From positions 1-64,000 of the forward strand of contig NZ_JABSSX010000014.1 of assembly GCF_013280495.1 (NCBI RefSeq): 64,000 nt of DNA. Reading direction: 5' to 3'. The position numbers and the translations under genes were made by a program. The notes beneath the pieces are model-generated. The model searched no databases, had not been told where the DNA came from, and saw nothing but the letters and a program-made list of their open reading frames with translations. This document shows, one piece after another, positions 17,745 through 26,902 of this stretch (positions within the stretch are counted from its first letter, which is position 1; every line of letters begins with the position of its first letter). Source of the stretch: Brevibacterium permense (GTDB lineage: Bacteria > Actinomycetota > Actinomycetes > Actinomycetales > Brevibacteriaceae).

Positions 17745-19463
17745 TCAGCTGGCTGAGCCGGTGGTGGTCGGGGCGGACGGCGGGGTCGGTGCCGGTGTGT
17801 GAGGCGGCAGGGCGTCGTGGACGATGCGCCCGTCGCAGATCGTCAGTTCGTTGCTGATCTCCGCGATATCGGTCGGCGGCAGTTTGAAGGGGTTGGCGCT
17901 GGCCAAGGCGAGGTTGGCCGGCTGACCGGGGCGGATGTGGCCGTTGTCGGTCGAGCGCAGCAGGCGTGCCGAACCTGCGGTGTAGGCACGCAGCGCGGTC
18001 GTCAGGTCGATCGCCTCGTCGGGCAGCAGCGGCGACTCATCCGCGGCGGTCGGGTGCGAGCGGTTGAGCGCGACATGGATCGCGTCCCACGGGTTCGCCG
18101 TCGATACCGGCCAGTCCGAACCCATCGCCAGATGGGTGCCGGAGCGGTTGAGCGAGCCGAAGGGATAGAGCCAGCCGCTGCGCTCGGCGCCGAGGAACGG
18201 CAGGTTGAGGTCGATCATCTGCTCGTCATAGCAGGCCCACAGCGCCTGCAGGTTCGCGGTGACGCCGAGTTCGGCGAAGCGGGGGACATCGGCGGGATCG
18301 ACGACCTGGACATGGGCGATATGGTGACGGCGTTCGCCGGTGTCAGCTGCGCCGGTCGTCCCGGTGCCGGCCGTGCCCCGGCTGCGAACGGCCTCGAAGG
18401 CGTCGAGGGCGGATTTGACCGCGGCGTCGCCGATCGCATGGCAGTGGATGTCGAAACCGGCCGCGTCGAGGGCCGCGAACGAGGCCTCGAGGTGGGCTTT
18501 CGTGAAATAGCTCGTTCCGAAGCCGCCGCAGGTGCACGTGTATTCGGTCGTCATCGCAGCGGTCCGGGACTCGACGATCCCGTCGAGCATGAACTTCACC
18601 GAGGTGGCGCGGAAGCGTCCGTCGGAACGTGCGAGATCGGTCAGTCGGGCCACCTCGGCGTCGATGTCCTCGACTCCGCGCGGCCACCACAGGCTGCCGA
18701 CGACCTCGGACCGGAGTACGCCCGATTCCGCCGCCCCGACGTAGGTGTCGTACGGGTCGCGGTGGCCGCCGTAGTCGCCGACGATGGCGTCGATCCATGC
18801 GGTCACGCCGAGGGAGTTGAGGTAGCGCTGACCTTCGCACAGACCGGCGAGGACCTCCTCATCGGAGGCGGCGGGAACGTGGGTTGAGACGAGGTCGATG
18901 GCCGATTCGTGCAGGCACCCGGTGGGGCGGCCTGCGGAATCGGCGACGATGACGCCGCCGGCAGGTGCCGTGGACGTCTCGTCGAGTCCGGCCGTTGTCA
19001 TCGCCTGCGTGTTCACCCATGCCGAATGGTGGTCGGCGCTGAGCAGGATCGCCGGCCGATCGGGGCAGGCCTCGTCGAGGATGTCGGCGGTCGGGTCTCC
19101 TCCGGGGAAGTGGGCCATCGACCAGCCGCCGCCGATGACCCAGCCGTTCGCGGGGTCGGTCGCGCCATGATTACGGGTCGTCTCGGCGACATAGTTGCGG
19201 ATCATCTGCAATGCCGCTTCGAGGCTGTCCGCTCCGCTGATATCGCAGGCCAGGGCCTCCTGACCGCCGAAGGTCGTGTGCACATGGGCATCGACGAAGC
19301 CGGGAGTGAGCAGCTTGCCGTCGGCGTTGATCGTGCGCGACGCGGGCACAGCCGCGGATCCGATCCCGACCTCGGTGATGATCCCGTCGCGGATGCTCAC
19401 GCGATCCTCGGGGCGCAGAGCCTCACCGTCGAAGATCGCGACGTCGAGGATATCGAGGTCCAA
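17745..19463 (-). CDS. YtcJ-type metal-dependent amidohydrolase
   Basis: 572 residues of the amidohydrolase_3 family. Metal-site motifs are GFVDAHVH (about residues 56-63), CHAIGDAAV, HIAHVQ and SDWPVS. The family hydrolyses N-acyl or formamide bonds of varied substrates. As the first gene of a polyamine-transporter and amine-oxidase operon it may deacylate an imported amide. The start is TTG at 19463, supported by GGGAGG five nt upstream. The Pro/Thr-rich tail is probably disordered. Confidence 0.85.
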   Translation of the reverse strand: MDLDILDVAIFDGEALRPEDRVSIRDGIITEVGIGSAAVPASRTINADGKLLTPGFVDAHVHTTFGGQEALACDISGADSLEAALQMIRNYVAETTRNHGATDPANGWVIGGGWSMAHFPGGDPTADILDEACPDRPAILLSADHHSAWVNTQAMTTAGLDETSTAPAGGVIVADSAGRPTGCLHESAIDLVSTHVPAASDEEVLAGLCEGQRYLNSLGVTAWIDAIVGDYGGHRDPYDTYVGAAESGVLRSEVVGSLWWPRGVEDIDAEVARLTDLARSDGRFRATSVKFMLDGIVESRTAAMTTEYTCTCGGFGTSYFTKAHLEASFAALDAAGFDIHCHAIGDAAVKSALDAFEAVRSRGTAGTGTTGAADTGERRHHIAHVQVVDPADVPRFAELGVTANLQALWACYDEQMIDLNLPFLGAERSGWLYPFGSLNRSGTHLAMGSDWPVSTANPWDAIHVALNRSHPTAADESPLLPDEAIDLTTALRAYTAGSARLLRSTDNGHIRPGQPANLALASANPFKLPPTDIAEISNELTICDGRIVHDALPPHTPAPTPPSAPTTTGSAS

Positions 19464-19582
19464 TGCTGCCTCCCGAGTGCAGTGTGGTGGCAGAGGCGGA
19501 TTGCCGAGGCCGCTCTCTGAGTGTGTTGTGGATCACTGTGAAGTCACCTTAGCTGAACTTCCCCCGTGATTCCACTGATTCC

Positions 19583-19619
19583 GTTGCAGAAATATGCGTC
19601 GAGTGAGGGAAACTGCAAC
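19583..19619. promoter_or_regulatory. Inverted repeat upstream of the polyamine operon
   Basis: GTTGCAG (19583-19589) and CTGCAAC (19613-19619) form a 7-bp inverted repeat 23 nt apart, 120-156 nt before the first gene of the operon. It is a candidate operator. No regulator gene adjoins the operon. Confidence 0.35.
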
Positions 19620-19692
19620 ACGGATTGCCAGTAGCGCTGATTCAGCGTCTCACACTGCGATATTCGCAGGGAAAGCGTTTCTGGCAAAGGTG

Positions 19693-19733
19693 AAGCCGCG
19701 GGGCACCGACTTGTCGTCAATGCCCCGCGGCTT
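19693..19733 (-). terminator. Terminator of purD-purC
   Basis: AAGCCGCGGGGCA (19693-19705) pairs with TGCCCCGCGGCTT (19721-19733), a 13-bp stem just beyond the purD-purC stop at 19758. Confidence 0.8.
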
Positions 19734-19757
19734 CTGTGGGGTTGAGAACTGAGCGCT

Positions 19758-21998
19758 TCAGCCGGGGAAGGTCTCCCCGGTGAGCTTCTCGAAAGCCTCG
19801 ATATAGCGGGCACGGGTCTTCTCGACCACCTCGGCGGGCAGCGCCGGGGGAGGAGTGTCCGATGCCTTGTCCCAGCCGGATTCTTCGGTCAGCCAATCGC
19901 GGACGAACTGCTTGTCGAAGCTCGACTGAGCCTTGCCTGCCTCATAGCCCTCGGCGTCCCAGAAGCGGGAGGAGTCCGGGGTGAGCACTTCATCGCCGAG
20001 GACGATCGTGCCGTCAGGCAGGGTGCCGAACTCGAACTTCGTGTCGGCGAGGATGATCCCGCGTTCCCGGGCGATCTGCTCGGCACGCTGGTAGATCTCC
20101 ACGGTCAGGCCACGCAGCTTCTGCGCGGTCTCGGTCCCGACGGTCTCGGCGACGGCCTCGAAGCTGACGTTCTCGTCGTGCTCGCCGAGCTCGGCCTTCG
20201 TCGCCGGAGTGAAGATCGGAGGCTCGAGGCGATCGGCCTCGACGAGTCCGGCCGGCAGCTGGATGCCGCACACGGACCCGGTGGCCCGGTAGTCCGACAT
20301 TCCCGACCCGGTGAGGTAGCCGCGGGCCACGCACTCTACGGGAAACATGGAGAGGTTCTTAACGATCAGCCCGCGACCGGCCACAGCCTCTGGCACGTCC
20401 GAGCTGATGACGTGGTTGCCGATGACCTCGGCGAGCTGATCGAACCACCACAGGCTCAGTCCCGTGAGCACCTTGCCCTTGTCCGGGATCTCCGAGTCGA
20501 GCACCCAGTCATAGGCGGAGATGCGGTCCGAGGCGACCATGAGCAGCTGCTGCGCGCTCGCGGCATCGGCGGCGTCGGCGGGAATGTAGAGGTCGCGGAC
20601 CTTCCCCGAGTACACGTGCTTCCAGCCCGGCAGCACCGGGGCGACCGGTGCGGGGGCGGCGTATCCGGGGGCGAGCTCGATGTGACCGGCGGCCGCTGCC
20701 TCGGCGATATCGGTGCGGTGCTGCTCACCGTCCCACTTGATCTGGTCGACCGCGGCATAGGCCTTTGCCCGCGCATTGTAGAGGTCGTCACCGAGCGAGA
20801 CGACGGAGAGCACGCGGCCGCCGGAGGTGACGATGTCACCGGTCTCGGCGATGTCCTTCGTGATCACGGCATCTTCGGGGGCGAATCCGCCGCTGGGACC
20901 GGTCGCGAGCTTCGTGCCGGCGTGCAGGACGCTGACGTCGGACAAGGACGCGGCGGTGTCGAGCCCGCGGATGATGTCTCCGGTGCTCGGAGTGCCCGGA
21001 TAGTTCTCGGCGGCCATGACCACGGTCACCGAGGAGCGTGGATCCCATTCGAGGGGTGCGGTCTCGTTCAGGCGGCCTTCGGCGGCGGCGAGCAGCGTCT
21101 GGCCCAGGGGGCTGGACAGGCGGGCGAGCACCGACTGGGTCTCCGGATCGCCGTAGCGGACGTTGAACTCGATGACGCGCAGACCCTTGCGTGTCAGCGC
21201 GAGTCCGCAGTAGAGGAGTCCGGTGAACGGAGTGCCGCGGCGGGCCATCTCATCGACGACGGGCTGGGCGACGGTGTCGATGATCTCGTCAACGGTGCCG
21301 GCAGGCAGCCATGGCAGCGGCGAATACGCGCCCATTCCGCCCGTGTTCGGGCCGGTGTCACCGTCTCCGATGCGTTTGAAGTCCTGCGCCGGGGCCAGGG
21401 GGACGGTGGTCTTGCCGTCGCAGAGGACGAACAGGGAGACCTCGGGGCCGTCGAGATAGTCCTCGATGACGACCCGGTCGGAGACTTCGAGGCAGGAGCT
21501 CGCATGCGTCATCGCGGCGTCGAAGTCATCGGTGACGACGACTCCCTTGCCGGCGGCCAGACCGTCGGCCTTGACCACGTGCGGGGCGCCGAATTCGCGC
21601 AGCGCGGCCGCCGCCTCGTCGGTCGAATAGGCGACGACGGTGCGTGCAGTCGGCACGTTCGCGGACTCCATGACCTCCTTCGCGAACGCCTTCGAGCCTT
21701 CGAGGTGCGCGGCTTCCGCGCTGGGGCCGAAGACGGGGAAGGAGGCTTCGCGCAGAGCATCCGCAACTCCGGCGACCAGCGGGGCTTCGGGCCCGATGAC
21801 GACGAGATCGACGTCGAGGGCCTCAGCCAGCGCGGTCACGGCGGCGGCATCCGAGGCATCGACTTCCTCGGTGTGGGCGATCTGCGCGATACCGGGATTG
21901 CCGGGAGCGGCGATGACGGCGTCGACCTGCGGGTCGCGCGAGAGAGCGAGGACAAGGGCGTGTTCACGGGCGCCCGAACCGATGACAAGAACCTTCAC
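19758..21998 (-). CDS. purDC: Bifunctional PurD-PurC fusion: GAR synthetase / SAICAR synthetase
   Basis: 746 residues in one frame. Residues 1 to ~430 are PurD (GAR synthetase, step 2): MKVLVIGSGAREHAL, ATP-grasp motifs VVKADGLAAGKGV and GPEVSLFVLCDG. After an Ala/Pro linker (~430-452), residues ~453-746 are PurC (SAICAR synthetase): YSGKVRDLY, ASDRISAYDWVL, ECVARGYLTGSG, DTKFEFG. Both catalytic cores look complete. The usual arrangement is two separate genes. The GTG at 21998 follows a TAGGCT box by 6 nt, so the mRNA is probably leaderless. The divergent asparaginase gene starts only 33 nt away. Confidence 0.93.
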   Translation of the reverse strand: MKVLVIGSGAREHALVLALSRDPQVDAVIAAPGNPGIAQIAHTEEVDASDAAAVTALAEALDVDLVVIGPEAPLVAGVADALREASFPVFGPSAEAAHLEGSKAFAKEVMESANVPTARTVVAYSTDEAAAALREFGAPHVVKADGLAAGKGVVVTDDFDAAMTHASSCLEVSDRVVIEDYLDGPEVSLFVLCDGKTTVPLAPAQDFKRIGDGDTGPNTGGMGAYSPLPWLPAGTVDEIIDTVAQPVVDEMARRGTPFTGLLYCGLALTRKGLRVIEFNVRYGDPETQSVLARLSSPLGQTLLAAAEGRLNETAPLEWDPRSSVTVVMAAENYPGTPSTGDIIRGLDTAASLSDVSVLHAGTKLATGPSGGFAPEDAVITKDIAETGDIVTSGGRVLSVVSLGDDLYNARAKAYAAVDQIKWDGEQHRTDIAEAAAAGHIELAPGYAAPAPVAPVLPGWKHVYSGKVRDLYIPADAADAASAQQLLMVASDRISAYDWVLDSEIPDKGKVLTGLSLWWFDQLAEVIGNHVISSDVPEAVAGRGLIVKNLSMFPVECVARGYLTGSGMSDYRATGSVCGIQLPAGLVEADRLEPPIFTPATKAELGEHDENVSFEAVAETVGTETAQKLRGLTVEIYQRAEQIARERGIILADTKFEFGTLPDGTIVLGDEVLTPDSSRFWDAEGYEAGKAQSSFDKQFVRDWLTEESGWDKASDTPPPALPAEVVEKTRARYIEAFEKLTGETFPG

Positions 21999-22004
21999 GC
22001 AACC

Positions 22005-22010
22005 AGCCTA
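22005..22010 (-). promoter_or_regulatory. -10 box for leaderless purDC transcript
   Basis: TAGGCT on the minus strand is 6 nt before the GTG at 21998, with no ribosome site. Confidence 0.6.
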
Positions 22011-22018
22011 AAGGGTCG

Positions 22019-22024
22019 TAGGCT
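22019..22024 (+). promoter_or_regulatory. -10 box for leaderless asparaginase transcript
   Basis: TAGGCT is 7 nt before the GTG at 22032. It is the mirror image of the purDC box, so two promoters share a 33-nt gap. Confidence 0.6.
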
Positions 22025-22031
22025 TGAGTGC

Positions 22032-23153
22032 GTGACCTTCTCGACTTTCACCCCCGCGCAGGCCGCCGAGCTCGCCGTCGTCGAGCGCTCCGGCTTCATC
22101 GAATCCCGGCACATCGGGTCCGCCGTCGTCCTCGACCCGGACGGATCACCGCTGATCAGTCTGGGCGCCCCCGAGGCTGCAGTGTTCACACGTTCGAGTC
22201 TCAAACCGCTGCAGGCGATCGCCGCGATGAGCCTCGGAGCGCAGCTGACCGGACCCGCGGCGGCCCTGGCCGCCGCCTCGCACAAGTCCGAAGCCGGGCA
22301 TGTGGCGGTCGTATCCGCGATGCTCGAGAATGCCGGGCTGAGCGTGTCCGACCTGCAGTGCCCGTCCGCCCATCCCGCCGACGGAGCCTTCCGCCGCGAA
22401 CTGCAGGAACGCGCACGGGCACAGGGGGACGAGAACGCCGACCCGCGCTCGCCCCTGTATTTCAACTGCTCCGGCAAGCACGCTGCGTTCCTCGCCGCCG
22501 CTCGCGCCATCGGCGCCGACACCTCCACCTATCTGTCCCCGGACCACCCCGTGCAGCAGAAGGTCGCCGAGGTGGTCGCCGACTTCGCCTCAGAGGAACC
22601 GTCCGCGGTCGGCATCGACGGCTGCGGAGCCCCCGTGTTCGCGCTCAGCCTCACCGGTCTGGCCCGCGCCGTCGGCCGTGTCATCCGGATGGGCAGCGCC
22701 GACGGCGCGGTCGAGGAGACGGCCGGACCATGGACTGCCTATGAGCGTGAGGCCCGCACCCTCACCGAGGCGGTCTTCGCCGACCCGTGGACGATCGAGG
22801 GGCACGGCCGACCGAATTCGACCGTCATCGACCGACTCGGCGTCTTCGCCAAGGGCGGGGCCGAGGGCGTCATCGTCATGGCCACGAAGTCCGGGTACTC
22901 GGTGGCGCTGAAATGCCTCGACGGATCGTCGCGGCCGACCAGTTGGGTGGCGCTCAATCTGCTTGAGAAGGCGGGTGCCTTCGAGGAGGCCTACCGACGT
23001 TCGGCGATGTACGAGGACCAGCTCGAGGACCTGTTCGACGTCATCGTCGATCCGATCACCGGGGGCACGGATTCCGAGGGGCGGACAAGGGTTGTCGGCA
23101 TGCTCTGCTTGGGTGAAGATGTAGCGAGGATTCGGGAGAGGGAACAGGACTGA
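22032..23153 (+). CDS. Asparaginase (AnsA/LanA-type, COG4448)
   Basis: 373 residues. The sequence fits the L-asparaginase II family of Gram-positive and rhizobial type: VERSGFIESRHIGSAVV, SLKPLQAIAA, ASHKSEAGHV, NCSGKHAAFLAA, GIDGCGAPVFALSLTGLA. It should hydrolyse asparagine to aspartate and ammonia, and aspartate is a PurC substrate. GTG at 22032 is chosen because the homology begins at once and a -10 box lies 7 nt before it; the open frame upstream is antisense to purDC. The stop overlaps the next start by one base. Confidence 0.9.
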   Translation: MTFSTFTPAQAAELAVVERSGFIESRHIGSAVVLDPDGSPLISLGAPEAAVFTRSSLKPLQAIAAMSLGAQLTGPAAALAAASHKSEAGHVAVVSAMLENAGLSVSDLQCPSAHPADGAFRRELQERARAQGDENADPRSPLYFNCSGKHAAFLAAARAIGADTSTYLSPDHPVQQKVAEVVADFASEEPSAVGIDGCGAPVFALSLTGLARAVGRVIRMGSADGAVEETAGPWTAYEREARTLTEAVFADPWTIEGHGRPNSTVIDRLGVFAKGGAEGVIVMATKSGYSVALKCLDGSSRPTSWVALNLLEKAGAFEEAYRRSAMYEDQLEDLFDVIVDPITGGTDSEGRTRVVGMLCLGEDVARIREREQD

Positions 23154-23548
23154 TGGCGATTCGCAGAAGGATCGACCCCGATCAGGGACGCAGTGCACTC
23201 GAGATGTGGCTGACGCAGGCGAGGCTCGACGCGGCCCCGGCCGACCGATCGACCACCGCCACCGCAGTGCGCTTCACCCTCGAAGAGCTCGCCTCCCGCG
23301 CCGAAGGCAACAGCGTCGAAGTCCGGGTCCCTCCGTTCGGCGTCACCCAGTGCATCGCCGGTCCCCGGCACACCCGCGGCACCCCGCCGAACGTCGTCGA
23401 AACCTCCGCCGAGGTGTGGCTGGGTCTGGTCACCGGACGCACCGACTTCCAGGCCGCGCTCGCCGCCGGGGACATCGACGCCTCGGGAACCCGAGCCGAC
23501 CTCGGCGATTTCCTGCCCCTCTTCACTCCTGCAGAACTCGAGGCCTGA
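23153..23548 (+). CDS. Bacterial sterol-carrier-protein orthologue
   Basis: 131 residues. The C-terminal VRVPPFGVTQCIAGPRHTRGTPPNVVE matches the actinobacterial sterol carrier family protein found next to purine genes. Its role is unknown; the fold suggests binding of a small hydrophobic ligand. TGATG overlap couples it to the asparaginase gene. Confidence 0.85.
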   Translation: MAIRRRIDPDQGRSALEMWLTQARLDAAPADRSTTATAVRFTLEELASRAEGNSVEVRVPPFGVTQCIAGPRHTRGTPPNVVETSAEVWLGLVTGRTDFQAALAAGDIDASGTRADLGDFLPLFTPAELEA

Positions 23549-23550
23549 GC

Positions 23551-24993
23551 ATGAGCGCACAGATCACGCAGACGACGTCGTTCATCGGCGGGCGGCATGT
23601 GCCGTCCCTGCTCACCTACGCCAATATCGATCCGGCCACCGGCGGTCAGCTCGGCGATATCGCCCGCGCCGGGGCCGATGAGGTCGATCGGGCGGTGCAG
23701 GCTGCGGCGAGGGCACAGCAGGAATGGAAGCGCTCGAGCCCCGAACAGCGCTCCCGCCTGCTCATCGCCACTGCGGCCGTCATCACCGCCAACCGCGACG
23801 ATCTGGCCCGCATCGAATCTGAGGACACGGGCAAACCGCTTACCCAGGCCTATGCCGACGTCGACGTATGCGCCCGTTACTTCGAGTTCTACGGGCACAC
23901 CATCGAGTCCTACTACGGTCACGCGATCCCGCTGGCCGAGGACATGCACGTCTACACGCGCCGAGAGCCCTTCGGCGTCACCGGGCACATCGTGGCGTGG
24001 AACTATCCGCTCCAGCTCATCGGCCGCGCCGCCGCCACCTCCCTGGCTACCGGCAACTGCGCCGTCGCCAAACCCGCGGACGAGACCCCTCGGTCGACCG
24101 TAAGGCTGGCCGAACTCATCCACTCCGTCGGCTTCCCGGCCGGAGCCTTCAACGTCGTCACCGGTCTCGGCGCCGAGGCGGGAGCGGCACTGAGCGCCCA
24201 CCCCGGTGTGGCGCATCTGGGATTCGTCGGGTCGACGCAGACCGGCTCGGCCATCGCCCACGCCGCTGCCGATCGGGTCGTGCCCACGGTCCTCGAACTC
24301 GGTGGGAAGTCCGCGAACATCGTCTTCCCCGACGCCGATATCGATGCGGCGATCCCGTCGCTGGTGCGCTCCATCATCCAGAACGCCGGGCAGACCTGCT
24401 CGGCCGGGTCCCGGCTCATCGTCCACCGTGACATCCACGCCGAGGTCGTCGAGAAGATGGCCGCCGCCATGGCGCAGGTGACCATCGGCTACGGCCTCGA
24501 CGACCCGATGCTCGGGCCCCTGATCTCGGCCAAGCAGCACGAGCGGGTGGACGGGTTCCTCTCCGAGGTCGATTCCGGGCAGATCGTCACCGGAGGCACT
24601 CGGCCGGGCGAGCTCGCCGACGACCTTGCAGTCGGGGCGTTCATCACCCCGACCATCGTCGACTCCGTCGACCCGCAGGCGCGGATCGCCCAGGAGGAGG
24701 TCTTCGGTCCCGTCGTCGTGACCCTGCCGTTCGCCGACGACGATGAGGCCGTGGCGCTGGCCAACGGCACCGACTACGGTCTGGTCTCGGCCCTGTGGAC
24801 GCAGAACATCTCCCGTGCCCACCGTCTGGCCGCCGAGGTCGACGCCGGTCAGATCTTCGTCAACACCTACGGTGCCGGCGGGGGAGTCGAACTGCCCTTC
24901 GGCGGGTTCAAGAAGTCCGGCTACGGACGCGAGAAATCCATCGAAGCCCTCGACGAATACACCCAGACGAAGACCATCGCCATCAAACTGTGA
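23551..24993 (+). CDS. NAD-dependent aldehyde dehydrogenase (aminobutyraldehyde/betaine-aldehyde type)
   Basis: 480 residues, the usual ALDH length. Motifs include VAWNYPLQLIGRAAA, GFVGSTQTGSAIA, the general base Glu in LELGGKSANIVFPDAD, the nucleophile in GQTCSAGSR and PFGGFKKSGYGRE. This subgroup oxidises amino-aldehydes. With the amine oxidase at 12006 it could finish putrescine breakdown to GABA, though the two are in different operons. It starts 2 nt after the sterol-carrier gene stop. Confidence 0.9.
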   Translation: MSAQITQTTSFIGGRHVPSLLTYANIDPATGGQLGDIARAGADEVDRAVQAAARAQQEWKRSSPEQRSRLLIATAAVITANRDDLARIESEDTGKPLTQAYADVDVCARYFEFYGHTIESYYGHAIPLAEDMHVYTRREPFGVTGHIVAWNYPLQLIGRAAATSLATGNCAVAKPADETPRSTVRLAELIHSVGFPAGAFNVVTGLGAEAGAALSAHPGVAHLGFVGSTQTGSAIAHAAADRVVPTVLELGGKSANIVFPDADIDAAIPSLVRSIIQNAGQTCSAGSRLIVHRDIHAEVVEKMAAAMAQVTIGYGLDDPMLGPLISAKQHERVDGFLSEVDSGQIVTGGTRPGELADDLAVGAFITPTIVDSVDPQARIAQEEVFGPVVVTLPFADDDEAVALANGTDYGLVSALWTQNISRAHRLAAEVDAGQIFVNTYGAGGGVELPFGGFKKSGYGREKSIEALDEYTQTKTIAIKL

Positions 24994-25018
24994 CTGTGCC
25001 GAAGAGGGCGGTGCTGAG

Positions 25019-25912
25019 GTGACCTTCCCGGTCCTCGCGCTCGTCCTCATCGCCTCTGTGGCCCACGCCGTATGGAACCTCGCCGCGAAGTCCGTCACCG
25101 GCAAGGGGTACGCCTTTGTGCTCGCCTACCACGGGCTCTCGGCGATCATGCTCGCCCCGATCGCGATCGTCATCATCGCCACCGGAACGCAGTCGCTGAA
25201 TTGGGGTCTGGTCGGTGCGGCGGCGCTGAGCGCGGTCTTCCACATCGCCTACTCCGTGGCCCTGCAGTCCGGCTACGACCACGCCCCGCTCGGCGTCGTC
25301 TACCCGACGGCGCGCGGCACCGGGCCCGTGGTCACGATCATCATCGCAGTGGCGTTCCTCGGTGAACGTCCCACCCTCGCCGAGGCGGCCGGAGCCTTCA
25401 CCGTCATCGCCGGAATCGCTGTCGTCACGATCCGTCCCCGCGGCGGGAACGGCCGCACCAGCAACCACGGATTGCGCCGCGGGCTCGCTTGGGGCGGGCT
25501 GATCGGATCGTTCATCGCCTCATACACGCTGTGGGACGACTTCGCCGTCAACCATGTCAGCGACTCCCCGCTGCTCTACTTCGCCGTCTCCGAAGCCTGC
25601 GTCGGGCTGATCATGACCGCGGGAGCCTTCGCGCTTCCCGGCGGGCGGGAGAAGCGCGCCGATCTCAGAGAGATCCTGACGAGCCACAAACGCGCGCTGG
25701 TGACCGTGGCGATCCTCTCACCCCTGGCGTATGTGCTCGTCCTCTATGCGATGCAGCAGGCACCGGTGGCGCTCGTGGCCCCCGTCCGAGAGACCTCGAT
25801 CATCGTCGGCACTCTGCTGGCCTGGTGGTTCTTCGGAGAGAGGAACGTGGTGCTCAAGCTCGCCGGTGCCCTCATCGTGGTCGCAGGCATCGGGCTCATC
25901 GCCCTCGGGTGA
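25019..25912 (+). CDS. EamA/DMT-superfamily transporter
   Basis: 297 residues with ten membrane helices in two EamA halves (FLGERPTLAEAAGAF and WFFGERNVVLKLAGA at the half ends). Such proteins usually export metabolites or amino acids. GTG at 25019 follows a GCTGAG sequence and starts right at the first helix. It is the last gene of the asparaginase operon and converges with the stress protein gene, leaving a 12-nt gap without a hairpin. Confidence 0.88.
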   Translation: MTFPVLALVLIASVAHAVWNLAAKSVTGKGYAFVLAYHGLSAIMLAPIAIVIIATGTQSLNWGLVGAAALSAVFHIAYSVALQSGYDHAPLGVVYPTARGTGPVVTIIIAVAFLGERPTLAEAAGAFTVIAGIAVVTIRPRGGNGRTSNHGLRRGLAWGGLIGSFIASYTLWDDFAVNHVSDSPLLYFAVSEACVGLIMTAGAFALPGGREKRADLREILTSHKRALVTVAILSPLAYVLVLYAMQQAPVALVAPVRETSIIVGTLLAWWFFGERNVVLKLAGALIVVAGIGLIALG

Positions 25913-25924
25913 GAGGGGCGCGAC

Positions 25925-26902
25925 TCAGCGGCGGCGCCCGGGCTGACGGCGGTTGACCCGCACCACCCGCACCGGGCACACGGCATGCGAGAGCACACCC
26001 TGCGATGTCGACCCGAGGACGGTGGCGACGAACCCGCCGCGGCCGCGGGAGCCGATGACCATGAGCTCGGCGGTGTATGTGGCGGACACGAGCACCTCGG
26101 TGGCGGGAGCATCGAAGACCGAGTACCGCACCTCGAGATCGGGGAAGTCGCCCTTGAGGGAGTCGGCGGCGGCAGTGAAGGACTTCGCAGCTTCGTCGTA
26201 CATCCGGATGAGGTGCTCCTCGCTGGGCATCCACTCGGGCGAGAGGATATGCGTGGCGGTGACCCCGACGAGGCGCAGCGGAACACCGTAGATCGCGGCC
26301 TGTGAAGCCGCGGCACGCAGCACCGGGGTGTCGGTCTCGAAGGGATCGACGGCGGCGACGACCTCCCCGGAGAAGTCGGGTCGGGTTCGTCGGTCTTCCT
26401 CGGCGGTGGGGTCATCCGTCGTGCGGACGGGATCGTCGACGGGCAGGGGAGTCGTCGGCATGACCCGGGTCGGCCACGTGCTCGGGACGACGACGGTGGG
26501 GCACTGCGAGTGCGCGGGCATCGCCAGGGCCACGGATCCGAGGAGACGACCGGCGAACCCGCCGCGACCGCGGGCGCCGACGACGGCGAGGGCGGCGTTC
26601 TTCGAATGCTCGACCATGACTCCGGAGGCGTCACCGGGCGCGATTGTCGTCGATACGGGAACGCCGGCCTTGGTGACGGTGGCGGCGGCCGCCTCGGCGA
26701 TGTCTTCGACGGTCTTCTTCACGGCGCTGTCGAAGTCGGCGGGGTAGACGATGTCGGCCTGGCTCATATTGACGCCGGGGACGGTGTAGGCGGAGACGAT
26801 GCGGATCTGGGAGGAGGTCTTCTGTGCATGCGTGATCGCCCACTGCAGGGCGCATTCGGCGTTGTCGGAGCCGTCGATGCCGACGATGATCGTGTGGGAC
26901 AT
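25925..26902 (-). CDS. Tandem universal stress protein
   Basis: 325 residues with two UspA domains (~1-145 and ~165-315). Each has the ATP-binding G-x2-G-x9-G-(S/T) motif: VVGARGRGGFAGRLLGSV and VIGSRGRGGFVATVLGST. An N-terminal IIVGIDGSDNAECAL starts domain one. Two-domain USPs are common in actinobacteria under hypoxia or stationary-phase control, but no such operator is obvious here. Confidence 0.93.
   Translation of the reverse strand: MSHTIIVGIDGSDNAECALQWAITHAQKTSSQIRIVSAYTVPGVNMSQADIVYPADFDSAVKKTVEDIAEAAAATVTKAGVPVSTTIAPGDASGVMVEHSKNAALAVVGARGRGGFAGRLLGSVALAMPAHSQCPTVVVPSTWPTRVMPTTPLPVDDPVRTTDDPTAEEDRRTRPDFSGEVVAAVDPFETDTPVLRAAASQAAIYGVPLRLVGVTATHILSPEWMPSEEHLIRMYDEAAKSFTAAADSLKGDFPDLEVRYSVFDAPATEVLVSATYTAELMVIGSRGRGGFVATVLGSTSQGVLSHAVCPVRVVRVNRRQPGRRR

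Noticed and set aside
14334-17756. Long plus-strand frames across the polyamine transporter operon
   Set aside because: Antisense shadows. The minus-strand genes have clear ABC transporter motifs and tight junctions.
20178-22031. Long plus-strand extension before the asparaginase gene
   Set aside because: Antisense to purDC. Asparaginase similarity begins only after the GTG at 22032.
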